Shown piece after piece: positions 32,963-42,580 of a stretch of DNA of 64,000 nucleotides. Each line of letters opens with the position of its first letter. Position 1 is the stretch's first letter. This stretch comes from Chitinophagaceae bacterium (GTDB lineage: Bacteria > Bacteroidota > Bacteroidia > Chitinophagales > Chitinophagaceae). The notes under the pieces were generated by a model, which had not been told where the DNA came from, ran no database searches, and saw only the letters and a list, made by a program, of their open reading frames with translations. The stretch covers positions 158,538 to 222,537 of the forward strand of contig JAHBTR010000005.1 in NCBI GenBank assembly GCA_019638475.1. The letters are read 5' to 3'. Made by a program: the position numbers and the translations under genes.

Positions 32963-34696
32963 TTAAAAAGGATTTTTCTTTTTAGCAGGTTTAGGAGCTA
33001 CTTTTTTTGCTTTTCTTAATTGTGGATGTGGAGGTTGTACAGTATTTGGACCTGTTTCCATTGTAGGAATTAAATCTACCGACAATAAATCTCCATCAGA
33101 TTCGCTACCATAACTAAAAATAAATCTACTTTCTGCTATACCTTGTTGTTCTACCAAATATCTGATAATTGCATTTACTCTATCCCAACTTAATTGTTGC
33201 TGTGCTTTTGTTCTATTACCATAGCCAATTACTTTCACATTACAGTTAGGATTACTTCTAATTTTTTCTGCAACAACTGATAATACAGCTTCTGCATCAC
33301 TTGTTAATTTATAACTATTGGCATTAAATTGAATAGATGGTAAATCTGTAATTATACATTCTTTTGAATTTACACCAACAACACCAATATTATTAATTTT
33401 ATTTGCTAAAGAATCGCAACATGGTGGTTCAGGACAACTACCTACACCATCTGCATCAACAGGGAAACATTTTTGTAATGTAAGTTTTTCTTTATCCTTA
33501 CAATCAGGTACTCCATCACCATCTGTATCTGCTGTAACACCATGTGTATCTACAGGACATCCTTCTGGTGTATTTGGCTCTAAATCTAATTCATTAATTA
33601 CACCATCATTATCATCATCTTGAACTTTAAACATTTTAGCAATAGCTTGTTTATTATTTGCCAAATCTGCATAAGCAAATTCTAATGGATTTAACCACCA
33701 TAATGGCGGTACTCTTTTTTTAGAGTTTCCTATATTAAAATTAGCACCAATACCGCCAAATGCTACATTATCCCATTCTGATGTAAATACTTGATATCTT
33801 AAATCACCACTTTGTCTATACCAACCATCAACATAATCATCTCTTGTTTGCATTCTTTTATATTCCAGACTTAATGACCAACTTTTTCCTACTCTGTATT
33901 CTAAACCAAAACCAGAAGTAAAACAATGGCGTAAATGCCAATTTTTATTAATTCCTGGTCTTCTATCATTAACATCTGCCTGAGTTTCATAAGAACCATC
34001 TAACATATTTCTCAACATTTTTCTTAATGTAACTCTTTTAACTCCTGCTGTATACGCATTGGCTATTTGCTGAAACTCTGCTGCATAAGATACTCCATTG
34101 GGGTCCATCAAATTCATTTTGGTATTATAAATAAGCCCACTATAACCAAAAAGTCCATAAACATTCCAACGTTTCTGTTTGGTATGAAACATAATATTGC
34201 TAAGAGATACTAAGCCCTCTATTGATGGTACAAATGCCATTGTTCTATGATTATGAATATACCTTGTGCTTGATGGCTGATATAAATTCATAATAACAGG
34301 GCTGTTATTGTAGTTGGCATTTGGCTGATAATCTAATCCAAGCATATTATAATAAGCAAATGAACCTCTAACAGAGAATACATAACCCATTGACTTACGT
34401 AAACTTACGCCAAATCCATAAGAATATGACTGAAACCCACTACCCAAACCTTTAAAGGCTGTAGGACAATCTCCATCTACATAAGGGTAGCCTACAAAAA
34501 TACCAAATTGCCATTGGTCTCTTGGTTTTGAAGGGAAACTGCCTTTATTAGCTAAAAATTCATCTTGTTGCTTCATATCTCTTGGAGATATATATGCAGT
34601 ATCTGAATAATCATGAACTCCACCTAATTGAGCATAGCCAAAATTAGAAATTGCTATAATAGCAATAATAAGTAGAATAATTTTTTTTCTTGCCAT
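32963..34696 (-). CDS. OmpA-family outer-membrane protein with thrombospondin type-3 linker (paralogue 2)
   Basis: A 577-residue protein from MARKKIILLIIAIIAISNFGYAQ (signal peptide); an in-frame ATG eight codons upstream gives a less typical N-terminus. Residues about 60-355 are an outer-membrane barrel, about 360-420 a calcium-binding type-3 repeat linker (DDDNDGVINELD, DTDGDGVPDCKDKE), then a Cys pair region (CPEPPCC), and about 450-540 the OmpA peptidoglycan-binding domain (SIQFNANSYKLT ... GYGNRTKAQQQLSWDRVNAIIRYLVE). It would anchor the outer membrane to the wall. It is a tandem paralogue of the gene at 34904, with its own terminator and a short Lys/Pro-rich tail (KKVAPKPAKKK). Confidence 0.9.
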   Translation of the reverse strand: MARKKIILLIIAIIAISNFGYAQLGGVHDYSDTAYISPRDMKQQDEFLANKGSFPSKPRDQWQFGIFVGYPYVDGDCPTAFKGLGSGFQSYSYGFGVSLRKSMGYVFSVRGSFAYYNMLGLDYQPNANYNNSPVIMNLYQPSSTRYIHNHRTMAFVPSIEGLVSLSNIMFHTKQKRWNVYGLFGYSGLIYNTKMNLMDPNGVSYAAEFQQIANAYTAGVKRVTLRKMLRNMLDGSYETQADVNDRRPGINKNWHLRHCFTSGFGLEYRVGKSWSLSLEYKRMQTRDDYVDGWYRQSGDLRYQVFTSEWDNVAFGGIGANFNIGNSKKRVPPLWWLNPLEFAYADLANNKQAIAKMFKVQDDDNDGVINELDLEPNTPEGCPVDTHGVTADTDGDGVPDCKDKEKLTLQKCFPVDADGVGSCPEPPCCDSLANKINNIGVVGVNSKECIITDLPSIQFNANSYKLTSDAEAVLSVVAEKIRSNPNCNVKVIGYGNRTKAQQQLSWDRVNAIIRYLVEQQGIAESRFIFSYGSESDGDLLSVDLIPTMETGPNTVQPPHPQLRKAKKVAPKPAKKKNPF

Positions 34697-34846
34697 AGTT
34701 GTAATAATTGTATAAAACAATTCATAGGAAAGAGGATAGTGAGTTTTAATTTAACATCATTAACGCAAATTTCAGACTGAAAATTGTAATAAATGGTTGC
34801 ATATCAAGGTTTTTTTATAAAAATTATTCCACATAGGTTAATAAAA

Positions 34847-34872
34847 AAGGCTTCCATCTTTCAGGAAGCCTT
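34847..34872 (-). terminator. Intrinsic terminator between the two OmpA paralogues
   Basis: Stem AAGGCTTCC / GGAAGCCTT with an 8-base loop, followed on the minus strand by a T run (plus 34843-34848), 32 bases after the stop at 34904. It separates transcription of the two paralogues. Confidence 0.87.
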
Positions 34873-34903
34873 CTAATTATTTAAAAATGTGGATAACTAC
34901 TCC

Positions 34904-36439
34904 TTATTTTCTCAAATTAGGATGAGGTGCTGGAACACTATTTGGTCCATCCTCAGTAGTTCCTTGTAAATCAACTGTATTTACATCTCCATCTTGACCA
35001 TAGGTAAAGATTAATCTGCTTTCAGAAATTCCTTGTTTTTCTACTAAATATTTGATTACAGCATTTACTTTTTCCCAACTTGCTTGTTGTGATGATTTAC
35101 TGGTAGAGCCATAACCTACAACTTTTACTTTACAATTTGGATTTTCTTTAATTTTTTGAGCTACTGTAGCTAATACAGATTGTGCATCTTTTGTCAATTT
35201 AGCATTTCCTCTAAATTGAATGCTTGGTAATTCTTCTATAGAACAAGCATTTTTATTTCCAATAGTTCCATTATCTAAATCTTCTTTTACCTTATTGATT
35301 ACATCTCTTAACTCTTTGCAACAAGCTGGCTCTGGACAAGTTCCAACTCCATCATTATTTACAGGGAAACATTTTTGTGAAGTTAGAGGCTCTTTATCTT
35401 TATAATCAGGAACACCATCACCATCTGTATCTAATGCACGTCCACGAGTATCTACTTTAGCACCTTTAGGAGTGTTTGGTTCTAAATCAAATTGGTCAGT
35501 TACACCATCACCATCTGCATCATCCAATTTAACTTTAGGCATTTTCATGTGCTTAGGAGCGTTCAACTCATTGTAAGCAAAGTTGTTTGGATTAATCCAC
35601 CATAATGGTTGAACACGTTTAGATGTTTTACCCATATTGATATTCACACCTACACCAGTATAGCTGTACATATCATTACTGTTACCACTTTTAACACCAT
35701 CTAAATAATCGTAGCCTGTTAAAATTCTAGTAAATCTTTGTTCTAATTTAATATTAGTTTTATTACTTAATTTATAAGCAACTCCTGCACCGATACTTGC
35801 ACCATGTAATAATGTCCAAGCATTTCTTTTATTAATTGTAGCACCACCTACAGTACCAATAATTCCAGACTGTGAGTTAGGGAATCCTACACCATAAAAG
35901 GTATGAAATTGATTATTTCTTAGTGGGTCTCTTGCAGTAACTCTTGTAGCTATAAACTCATAACCAGCTAATATGTACCAATTTGTTTTAGGATTTCCTC
36001 TGTAGTAGCTGATAGGATTTAAAGAAACAACTAAATCCAAAACGCCACTATGTCTCCAATTTTTATATTCATTGCGTCCAATAGCATTACCCCAAGTATT
36101 TGGTTTACCTGAGTTTACAGAGCCAAAATAACCAGCCCTTACAGAAAAGGTATGGTTAATTGCTTTACGTGCCGTTATAGAACCTCCAATACCTACTTTA
36201 GGATTAATATCTCCAATGATAAAAGAAGGTCCAGCAGAAACTCCAAGCTCCCACTGAGAACGAGGTTGAGCTGGGTAAGGATAATTATTGTTTAAAAATT
36301 CATTGTGTTGAGGTAACCTTTTAGCAGGAATTTTAGAACTATCTTTCCAATCCCATCCCCAATCTGTGTTTTGAGCAAAACTTGCCACTTGAAAAAGTGT
36401 GAATGCGATTGCAAGTAATGTGTACTTTTTGCTTGTCAT
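34904..36439 (-). CDS. OmpA-family outer-membrane protein with thrombospondin type-3 linker (paralogue 1)
   Basis: A 511-residue protein with signal peptide (LLAIAFTLFQVASFAQ), a barrel region (about 60-300), a type-3 repeat linker (DDADGDGVTDQFD, DTDGDGVPDYKDKE), CPEPACC, and a C-terminal OmpA-like domain (SIQFRGNAKLTKDAQSVLATVAQKI ... KVVGYGSTSKSSQQASWEKVNAVIKYLVE). The architecture matches the gene at 32963 almost block for block, so the pair arose by tandem duplication. It probably links the outer membrane to peptidoglycan. It has a well-formed Bacteroidota promoter 52-81 bases upstream, suggesting strong expression. Confidence 0.9.
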   Translation of the reverse strand: MTSKKYTLLAIAFTLFQVASFAQNTDWGWDWKDSSKIPAKRLPQHNEFLNNNYPYPAQPRSQWELGVSAGPSFIIGDINPKVGIGGSITARKAINHTFSVRAGYFGSVNSGKPNTWGNAIGRNEYKNWRHSGVLDLVVSLNPISYYRGNPKTNWYILAGYEFIATRVTARDPLRNNQFHTFYGVGFPNSQSGIIGTVGGATINKRNAWTLLHGASIGAGVAYKLSNKTNIKLEQRFTRILTGYDYLDGVKSGNSNDMYSYTGVGVNINMGKTSKRVQPLWWINPNNFAYNELNAPKHMKMPKVKLDDADGDGVTDQFDLEPNTPKGAKVDTRGRALDTDGDGVPDYKDKEPLTSQKCFPVNNDGVGTCPEPACCKELRDVINKVKEDLDNGTIGNKNACSIEELPSIQFRGNAKLTKDAQSVLATVAQKIKENPNCKVKVVGYGSTSKSSQQASWEKVNAVIKYLVEKQGISESRLIFTYGQDGDVNTVDLQGTTEDGPNSVPAPHPNLRK

Positions 36440-36787
36440 AGTATAAATTTATAAGTTTAAATTTGAAGTGTTTCAGACTCTAATCGGTAGCAAAAGTAAC
36501 TAAAGAAAATAAAATACCAAAATATTTATCTATTTTTCTATAACTACTTACAATAAGGTAAAAAGATAGATAAGAATATATGCCACTAATTGGCTAAACT
36601 ATATAAAGATAAAACACATAACCAGATGCCAAAATATTAATCAATATTGAGTATAATAACCCCTGAAAAGCTACAAAAAACAAATATTTCAAATAAGCAT
36701 TAAAACATAAAGTCCTCTTTATAATGAATTAACTAATACTTGTCATTATAATTTGTGTAAGTATATTGCAGCCTTATTTACTGATTA
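36440..36787. other. Divergent intergenic region between ompA paralogue and polyprenyl synthase
   Basis: 348 AT-rich bases separating divergent genes. It contains the promoter at 36491-36520 for the leftward OmpA gene. A TATATTGC sequence before 36788 is a weak -7 candidate for the rightward gene. No coding frame or RNA gene was recognised. Confidence 0.55.
36491..36520 (-). promoter_or_regulatory. Bacteroidota-type promoter of OmpA paralogue 1
   Basis: On the minus strand TTG (plus 36518-36520), 19 bases, then TACTTTTG (plus 36491-36498). This is a full match to TTG-N19-TAnnTTTG. The predicted transcript starts about 45-50 bases before the ATG. Confidence 0.6.
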
Positions 36788-37750
36788 ATGAATCTTGCCA
36801 AAAATATTATAGCTGCCGAACTAAAACTATTTGAACTGCATTTTAAAGAAGCTGTAAAAAGCAGGGTAGCTCTATTAGATAGAATAATGGAGTACATAGT
36901 TAAAAGAAAAGGCAAACAAATGAGACCAATGTTTGTTTTGCTGTCTGCTAAATTAGGTGGTGAGATTAATGAAACTTCTTACAGAGCAGCATCTTTAGTA
37001 GAATTATTACATACTGCAACTTTGGTACATGATGATGTAGTAGATGATGCTACGCAACGTAGAGGCTTTTTTTCTATCAATGCATTATGGAAAAATAAAA
37101 TTGCTGTATTAGTAGGCGACTATTTACTTTCAAAAGGTTTATTACTTTCTTTAAACAATAAAGACCATAAAGTTTTACAAATTCTATCAACTGCTGTTAA
37201 AGAAATGAGTGAAGGTGAATTATTGCAAATTGAAAAATCAAGAAACTTAAATTTGAAAGAAGAAGTATATTATAACATCATTAAAGGTAAAACTGCTTCT
37301 CTTTTAGCATCTGCTTGTGCAGCTGGTGCTTCTTCTACTTTTGAAAGTGAAGATACAATAGAACTAATGAAACAATTTGGAGAAAAAACAGGTATGGCTT
37401 TTCAAATAAAAGATGATTTATTTGACTATAATGGAAAAAATATTGGTAAACCAACAGGCAATGATATCAGAGAAAAAAAATTAACCTTACCTATTATTTA
37501 TACTTTAAATAATTGCACTCCCGATGTAAGAAAAAAAATAATTTACATAGTAAAAAATCAAAATACTGAAAAAGATAAAGTAGCTTATATCATAAATATT
37601 GTAAACAAACATGGAGGTATTGAATATGCTACAAAAAAAATGTTTGAATACAGAGACGAAGCCTTAGACATTTTATATAAATTTCCTAAAACTGAAGTAA
37701 GAGATGCTTTAGAAGAATTGGTAAGATATACAACAGATAGAACTTATTAG
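36788..37750 (+). CDS. Polyprenyl diphosphate synthase (trans-isoprenyl, long chain)
   Basis: A 320-residue cytoplasmic enzyme that condenses isopentenyl diphosphate units onto an allylic primer. The first Asp-rich motif is LVHDDVVDDATQRRG and the second KDDLFDYNG, with KGKQMRPMFVLLSAKLGG and IIKGKTASLLASA also family-typical. The small residues before the first Asp motif fit a long-chain product such as the menaquinone side chain (octaprenyl/heptaprenyl synthase group), but chain length is not certain. recJ follows after 12 bases, so the two genes likely share a transcript. Confidence 0.93.
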   Translation: MNLAKNIIAAELKLFELHFKEAVKSRVALLDRIMEYIVKRKGKQMRPMFVLLSAKLGGEINETSYRAASLVELLHTATLVHDDVVDDATQRRGFFSINALWKNKIAVLVGDYLLSKGLLLSLNNKDHKVLQILSTAVKEMSEGELLQIEKSRNLNLKEEVYYNIIKGKTASLLASACAAGASSTFESEDTIELMKQFGEKTGMAFQIKDDLFDYNGKNIGKPTGNDIREKKLTLPIIYTLNNCTPDVRKKIIYIVKNQNTEKDKVAYIINIVNKHGGIEYATKKMFEYRDEALDILYKFPKTEVRDALEELVRYTTDRTY

Positions 37751-37762
37751 ACTAAAATAATC

Positions 37763-39463
37763 ATGCAAAAAAGATGGAACATAGTAGAGGCATCTGAACA
37801 TAAGATTGCTTCTTTACAACAATCATTAAACATAAATAATACACTTTGTAAAATTCTTGTACAACGTGGTATTGACGATTTTGAAAAAGCAAAAAAATAC
37901 TTTAGACCTTCTTTAGAACACTTACACAGCCCATGGCTTATGAAAGATATGGATAAGGCTGTAACAAGAATTATACAAGCATTTGATAATAATGAAAAAA
38001 TTTTAGTGTATGGAGATTATGATGTAGATGGCACTACAAGTGTAGCTTGTATGTTTAGTTTTCTTCAAAAAATTCATAACAATATTAATTTTTATATACC
38101 TCATCGTTATAGAGAAGGTTATGGTGTAAGTAAAGCAGGAATTGACTTTGCTGCTGAAAACAATTTTTCCCTCATTATATCATTAGACTGTGGTATAAAG
38201 AGTGTAGATTTAGTAGCTTATGCAAAAACCTTAAATATTGATTTCATTATTTGCGACCATCACTTACCTGATGAAATTTTACCAAATGCAGTAGCTATTT
38301 TAAATGCAAAACAAAAAGATTGCCCCTACCCTTATAAAGAATTGTGTGGATGTGGTGTAGGTTTTAAACTAATGCAAGCCATTGCAGAAAAATTAAATTT
38401 AGATAACAATACTTACTTAGAATACATAGATTTGGTAGCTACTGCAATAGCAGCAGACATTGTTCCTATAACAGAAGAAAACAGAGTGTTGGTTTATTTT
38501 GGTTTGAAAAAAATAAATGAAAATCCTAATACTGGTATTAAGGCTTTAATGAAATTAGCAGCAGTGCAAAAAAGTATTACTGTAAATAATTTAGTTTTTA
38601 TTGTAGCACCAAGAATAAATGCTGCTGGTAGAATGGATGATGCAAAAAAAGCTGTACAATTATTTATAGAAACCGATGAACAAAAAGCTGTAGAATATGC
38701 AGAACTATTGCATATAGATAATAATGACAGAAGAGAGGCAGATACTACTATTACAGAAGAAGCCTTATCTATGATTGAAGCTAATACACACTTTTTAGAA
38801 AGAAAAACAACAGTAGTGTATAATGAAAATTGGCACAAAGGCGTAGTTGGTATTGTAGCAAGTAGATTAATAGAAACTTATTATAGACCTACTATTGTAC
38901 TTACTAAAAGTGGAGATGTAATTGCTGGTAGTGCCAGAAGTGTAGCAGGTTTTAATTTATATGAAGCAGTACATGCTTGCAGAAAATATCTTACTGCTTA
39001 TGGTGGTCATTTTGCAGCAGCAGGTTTAAGTTTATTACCAGAACAGCTTAATAATTTTAGCAATGCTTTTGAAGAAATTGTTAGCAATACCATTACACCA
39101 AATCTTTTAATTCCTGAAATAGTTATTGATGCAGAAATTGACTTTGCTGAAATTAATTTTTCGTTTTATAATATTCTTACACAAATGGAGCCTTTTGGAC
39201 CTGAAAATATGCGACCAGTGTTTATTGCTAAAAAAGTAATTGATACTGGCTTTTCAAAAGTTGTAAAAGAACAGCATTTAAAACTTTCTGTAAAACAAAA
39301 AAACATTCATTTTTCAGGTATAGGTTTTAATATGGCTAATAAATTTTCTTTATTAGAACACAAACAACCATTAGATATTGTTTTTACAATAGATATAAAT
39401 GAATGGAACGGAGAAAAATCTTTACAATTAAAATTGATAGATATAAAACTGAGTGAAGCATAA
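37763..39463 (+). CDS. recJ: Single-stranded-DNA-specific exonuclease RecJ
   Basis: A 5'-3' single-strand exonuclease of the DHH superfamily, used in recombination and base or mismatch repair. Motifs: YGDYDVDGTTS, SLDCGI, ICDHHLPD (the DHH signature) and GRMDDA; then the DHHA1 domain with RSVAGFNLYEA and YGGHFAAAGLSL, and an OB-fold C-terminal part. The length of 566 residues is normal. Its stop codon lies inside a perfect 10-base inverted repeat that probably ends transcription. Confidence 0.96.
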   Translation: MQKRWNIVEASEHKIASLQQSLNINNTLCKILVQRGIDDFEKAKKYFRPSLEHLHSPWLMKDMDKAVTRIIQAFDNNEKILVYGDYDVDGTTSVACMFSFLQKIHNNINFYIPHRYREGYGVSKAGIDFAAENNFSLIISLDCGIKSVDLVAYAKTLNIDFIICDHHLPDEILPNAVAILNAKQKDCPYPYKELCGCGVGFKLMQAIAEKLNLDNNTYLEYIDLVATAIAADIVPITEENRVLVYFGLKKINENPNTGIKALMKLAAVQKSITVNNLVFIVAPRINAAGRMDDAKKAVQLFIETDEQKAVEYAELLHIDNNDRREADTTITEEALSMIEANTHFLERKTTVVYNENWHKGVVGIVASRLIETYYRPTIVLTKSGDVIAGSARSVAGFNLYEAVHACRKYLTAYGGHFAAAGLSLLPEQLNNFSNAFEEIVSNTITPNLLIPEIVIDAEIDFAEINFSFYNILTQMEPFGPENMRPVFIAKKVIDTGFSKVVKEQHLKLSVKQKNIHFSGIGFNMANKFSLLEHKQPLDIVFTIDINEWNGEKSLQLKLIDIKLSEA

Positions 39464-39474
39464 ACTTCACTCAG
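39449..39474. terminator. Hairpin overlapping the recJ stop, between convergent recJ and dnaK
   Basis: A perfect 10-base stem CTGAGTGAAG / CTTCACTCAG with loop CATAAA that contains the recJ stop codon. On the plus strand it is followed by AAATTTTCTTCTTT. It lies 18 bases before the dnaK stop, so it may serve both directions. Confidence 0.65.
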
Positions 39475-39491
39475 CTAAATTTTCTTCTTTA

Positions 39492-41402
39492 TTATTTCAC
39501 TTCTTCAAACTGTGCATCTTCTACAGTGTCGTTATTATTGGTAGCTTGTTGTTGTGTAGCATCTCCTGTTGGTTGTGCTGTTGAACCTCCTGCTTGTTCT
39601 TGTTGTGCTTTGTAAATTTCTTCACTTGCTGCTGTCCAAGCAGTATTCATTTCTGTTAATGCAGTATCAATAGCTGCTACATCCTGTGCCTTATGTGCTT
39701 CTTTCAATTTCGTTAAAGCCGCTTCAATAGGAGCTTTTTTATCGGCAGGAATTTTATCGCCAAATTCATTTAATTGTTTTTCTGTTTGAAATATTAAACT
39801 ATCTGCCTGATTTATTTTTTCTACTTTATCACGGGCTGCTTTATCTTCTGCTTCATGTGCTTTGGCTTCTGCTTTCATTTTTTCTACTTCTTCTTTGCTT
39901 AATCCACTACCTGCTTCTATACGAATTTTTTGTTCTTTACCTGTGCCTTTATCTTTTGCACTTACATGCAACATTCCATTAGCATCTATATCAAAAGTTA
40001 CTTCTATTTGAGGTACACCTCTTGGTGCTGGTGGAATACCATCTAAGTTAAATACGCCTAAACTTTTATTTTGACTTGCCATAGGTCTTTCACCTTGCAA
40101 TACATGAATTTGAACACCTGGCTGATTATCGCTTGCAGTACTAAAAGTTTCTGTTTTTTTACTTGGTATAGTTGTATTGGCAGGAATCATTGGTGTTAAT
40201 ACGCCTCCCATAGTTTCTATACCTAAGGTTAATGGAGTAACATCAAGTAATAAAACATCTTTTACTTCTCCTGTTAATACACCACCTTGTATAGCAGCAC
40301 CAATAGCTACAACTTCATCAGGGTTTACACCTTTGTTCGGTTTTTTGCCAAAGAATTTTTCTACTATTTCTTGTACTTTAGGAATACGTGTAGAACCTCC
40401 TACTAATACTATTTCATCTATTTGACTTGCACTATAACCTGCATCTTTTAAAGCTGCTTCGCAAGGTTTTAAACAACGTTCAAATAATTTATCTGCTAAT
40501 TGTTCAAATTTTGCACGACTTAATTTTACTACTAAGTGTTTAGGTACACCATCAACAGCAGTAATATATGGTAGGTTTATTTCTGTTTCTGACGAAGAAG
40601 ATAATTCTATCTTAGCTTTTTCAGCAGCTTCTTTTAAGCGTTGTAATGCCATTGGGTCTTTACGCAAATCAATAGCTTCTTGTGCTTTAAATTCATCTGC
40701 CAACCAATCCATAATTACTTTATCAAAATCATCTCCTCCTAAATGTGTATCTCCATTAGTACTTTTTACTTCAAAAACTCCATCTCCCAAATCTAAAATA
40801 GAAATATCAAATGTACCACCACCTAAATCAAATACTGCAATTTTTTGGTCTTGTCCTTTTTTGTCTAAGCCATAAGCCAAAGCTGCTGCAGTAGGCTCAT
40901 TTACTATACGTTTTACAGTTAATCCAGCAATTTCACCAGCTTCTTTGGTTGCTTGGCGTTGTGCATCATTAAAATAAGCTGGTACAGTAATAACTGCTTC
41001 TGTTACTTCTTGTCCTAAATAGTCTTCAGCAGTTTTTTTCATTTTCTGTAGTGTCATTGCAGATATTTCTTGTGGTGTATATAAACGTCCATCAATATCT
41101 ACACGAACAGTATTGTTATCGCCTTTGGTTACTTTATAACTCCAATGGCTAATTTCTTCTGTTACTTCATCAAATTTTCTACCCATAAAACGTTTTACGC
41201 TTGAGATAGTGTTTTGAGGGTTGGTAATTGCCTGACGTTTTGCAGGGTCTCCTACTTTACGTTCACCATTTTTTAAGAAACCAACTACTGAAGGAGTTGT
41301 TCTTCTTCCTTCTTCATTAGCTATAACCACAGGCTCATTTCCTTCCATTACACTTACACAACTGTTGGTTGTTCCGAGGTCTATTCCTATTATTTTTCCC
41401 AT
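39492..41402 (-). CDS. dnaK: Hsp70 chaperone DnaK
   Basis: The cytoplasmic Hsp70 ATPase that works with DnaJ and GrpE (neither is in view). The start [21 protein letters not shown], the ATPase motifs [21 protein letters not shown] and [13 protein letters not shown], the linker [10 protein letters not shown] and the substrate-binding domain are all standard. The C-terminus ends with the Gln/Asn-rich disordered tail and DAQFEEVK. The length of 636 is typical. No CIRCE-like element was identified upstream. Confidence 0.98.
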   Translation of the reverse strand: MGKIIGIDLGTTNSCVSVMEGNEPVVIANEEGRRTTPSVVGFLKNGERKVGDPAKRQAITNPQNTISSVKRFMGRKFDEVTEEISHWSYKVTKGDNNTVRVDIDGRLYTPQEISAMTLQKMKKTAEDYLGQEVTEAVITVPAYFNDAQRQATKEAGEIAGLTVKRIVNEPTAAALAYGLDKKGQDQKIAVFDLGGGTFDISILDLGDGVFEVKSTNGDTHLGGDDFDKVIMDWLADEFKAQEAIDLRKDPMALQRLKEAAEKAKIELSSSSETEINLPYITAVDGVPKHLVVKLSRAKFEQLADKLFERCLKPCEAALKDAGYSASQIDEIVLVGGSTRIPKVQEIVEKFFGKKPNKGVNPDEVVAIGAAIQGGVLTGEVKDVLLLDVTPLTLGIETMGGVLTPMIPANTTIPSKKTETFSTASDNQPGVQIHVLQGERPMASQNKSLGVFNLDGIPPAPRGVPQIEVTFDIDANGMLHVSAKDKGTGKEQKIRIEAGSGLSKEEVEKMKAEAKAHEAEDKAARDKVEKINQADSLIFQTEKQLNEFGDKIPADKKAPIEAALTKLKEAHKAQDVAAIDTALTEMNTAWTAASEEIYKAQQEQAGGSTAQPTGDATQQQATNNNDTVEDAQFEEVK

Positions 41403-41561
41403 AATTAAAATTTATTTTGTAATACTTATATACAACCACTATGCCATATAACAAAAGGGTGTAAAAATGGCAGTTAATTAAAATTTGCTATTGAAAAGTG
41501 AATTTTATTGTCAGCATGGAGCTAATAATATCTGATAAAATTTCATTAGTAAGAGGAAATA

Positions 41562-42506
41562 TTATTTTTTATCTGCCGACATACTTCCTTGCTTAATTCC
41601 TGTAGTTTCTAAGGTATATTTATATCGTTTAATAGCTTTGGTAATAGCACTTACAATATCTTGCTGACCATTAGCGCTATTAATATAGTCTTCTTCTGCT
41701 GCATTGCTAATAAAACCAATTTCTATTAATACTGCTGGCATAGCTACAGCTTGCAAAACCCAAATACCTTTACCTCTTTGTCTTGCCTGACGACTTGGAC
41801 GACCAGTTTTAATAAATTCTTCTTCTATTGTCATGGCAAATCTGGCACTTCTATCAAAATATTGTTTGGTTTTTAAAGAAAGAATAATATCCATTTCTGG
41901 GTCATCGGGGTTAAAGTCTTTTAATTCAGCAGCAGTAGTGCTATCTATATATAAATCTTCATGATTTTTTAAGGCATTGGTTTTTTGGGTTGTTTTGCCT
42001 GTTGCCCAAATATACGTTTCTGTTCCTTTTGCAGGATTGGGTGTGTAATAAGTACGGTATTGAGGTACTTTTTTAGTAGTAGTTTTTTTTGTTTTTTTAT
42101 TTTTTGATGTTACTGTTTTATAGCCTACTAATTCTCTATGTCTTATGGGGTCTGCAGAGTTACAGTGAATGGAAATAAATAAATCGCCTTTGGCTGCATT
42201 GGCTTTATTTGCTTTTTCAATAGGAGAATCATAAATATCTGTTGTTCTTGTCATATATACTTCTACATCAGGTATTTCTTTTGCTATAGCTTTTTGAAGA
42301 AGCATAGCTACTGTTAATGAAACATCTTTTTCTTTAGAATATTTTCCTATAGCTCCATGGTCTGCACCTCCATGTCCTGCATCTATTACTATTTTTCTAA
42401 GTTTTTGTTTTTGCTGTGGCTGAACTTGCTCTTTTTCTTTAAATGATACAATACTAATAGCTAAGAATAACAATAAAGTACATGCAGCAAAAATTTTTTT
42501 TGTCAT
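41562..42506 (-). CDS. N-acetylmuramoyl-L-alanine amidase (Amidase_3)
   Basis: A zinc enzyme that cuts the amide bond between MurNAc and the peptide stem. The 314 residues contain an N-terminal signal peptide or anchor (FAACTLLLFLAISIVSF) and the Amidase_3 fold: KIVIDAGHGGADHGAIG (zinc His and Glu region), TRTTD, DLFISIHCNSAD (second His) and AVLIEIGFISNAAEEDYI (catalytic Glu). A Lys-rich insert (about 125-150, TSKNKKTKKTTTKK) interrupts the domain, as in some Bacteroidota homologues. It probably acts in daughter-cell separation or wall turnover. It is divergent from the lptD-like gene. Confidence 0.93.
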   Translation of the reverse strand: MTKKIFAACTLLLFLAISIVSFKEKEQVQPQQKQKLRKIVIDAGHGGADHGAIGKYSKEKDVSLTVAMLLQKAIAKEIPDVEVYMTRTTDIYDSPIEKANKANAAKGDLFISIHCNSADPIRHRELVGYKTVTSKNKKTKKTTTKKVPQYRTYYTPNPAKGTETYIWATGKTTQKTNALKNHEDLYIDSTTAAELKDFNPDDPEMDIILSLKTKQYFDRSARFAMTIEEEFIKTGRPSRQARQRGKGIWVLQAVAMPAVLIEIGFISNAAEEDYINSANGQQDIVSAITKAIKRYKYTLETTGIKQGSMSADKK

Positions 42507-42538
42507 ATCAATTCGTTAAATAGAAGTGTGTTTATAAG

Positions 42539-42566
42539 TTGTTTTGTGTATTAGCTCTTATTTTTG
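42539..42566 (+). promoter_or_regulatory. Candidate promoter of the lptD-like gene
   Basis: TATTTTTG at 42559-42566 matches TAnnTTTG fully, with TTG at 42539-42541 and a 17-base spacer. Transcription would begin near 42570, just before the ATG at 42581. That rules against an upstream in-frame ATG at 42539. Confidence 0.42.
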
Positions 42567-42580
42567 CCCATGTTATTATT

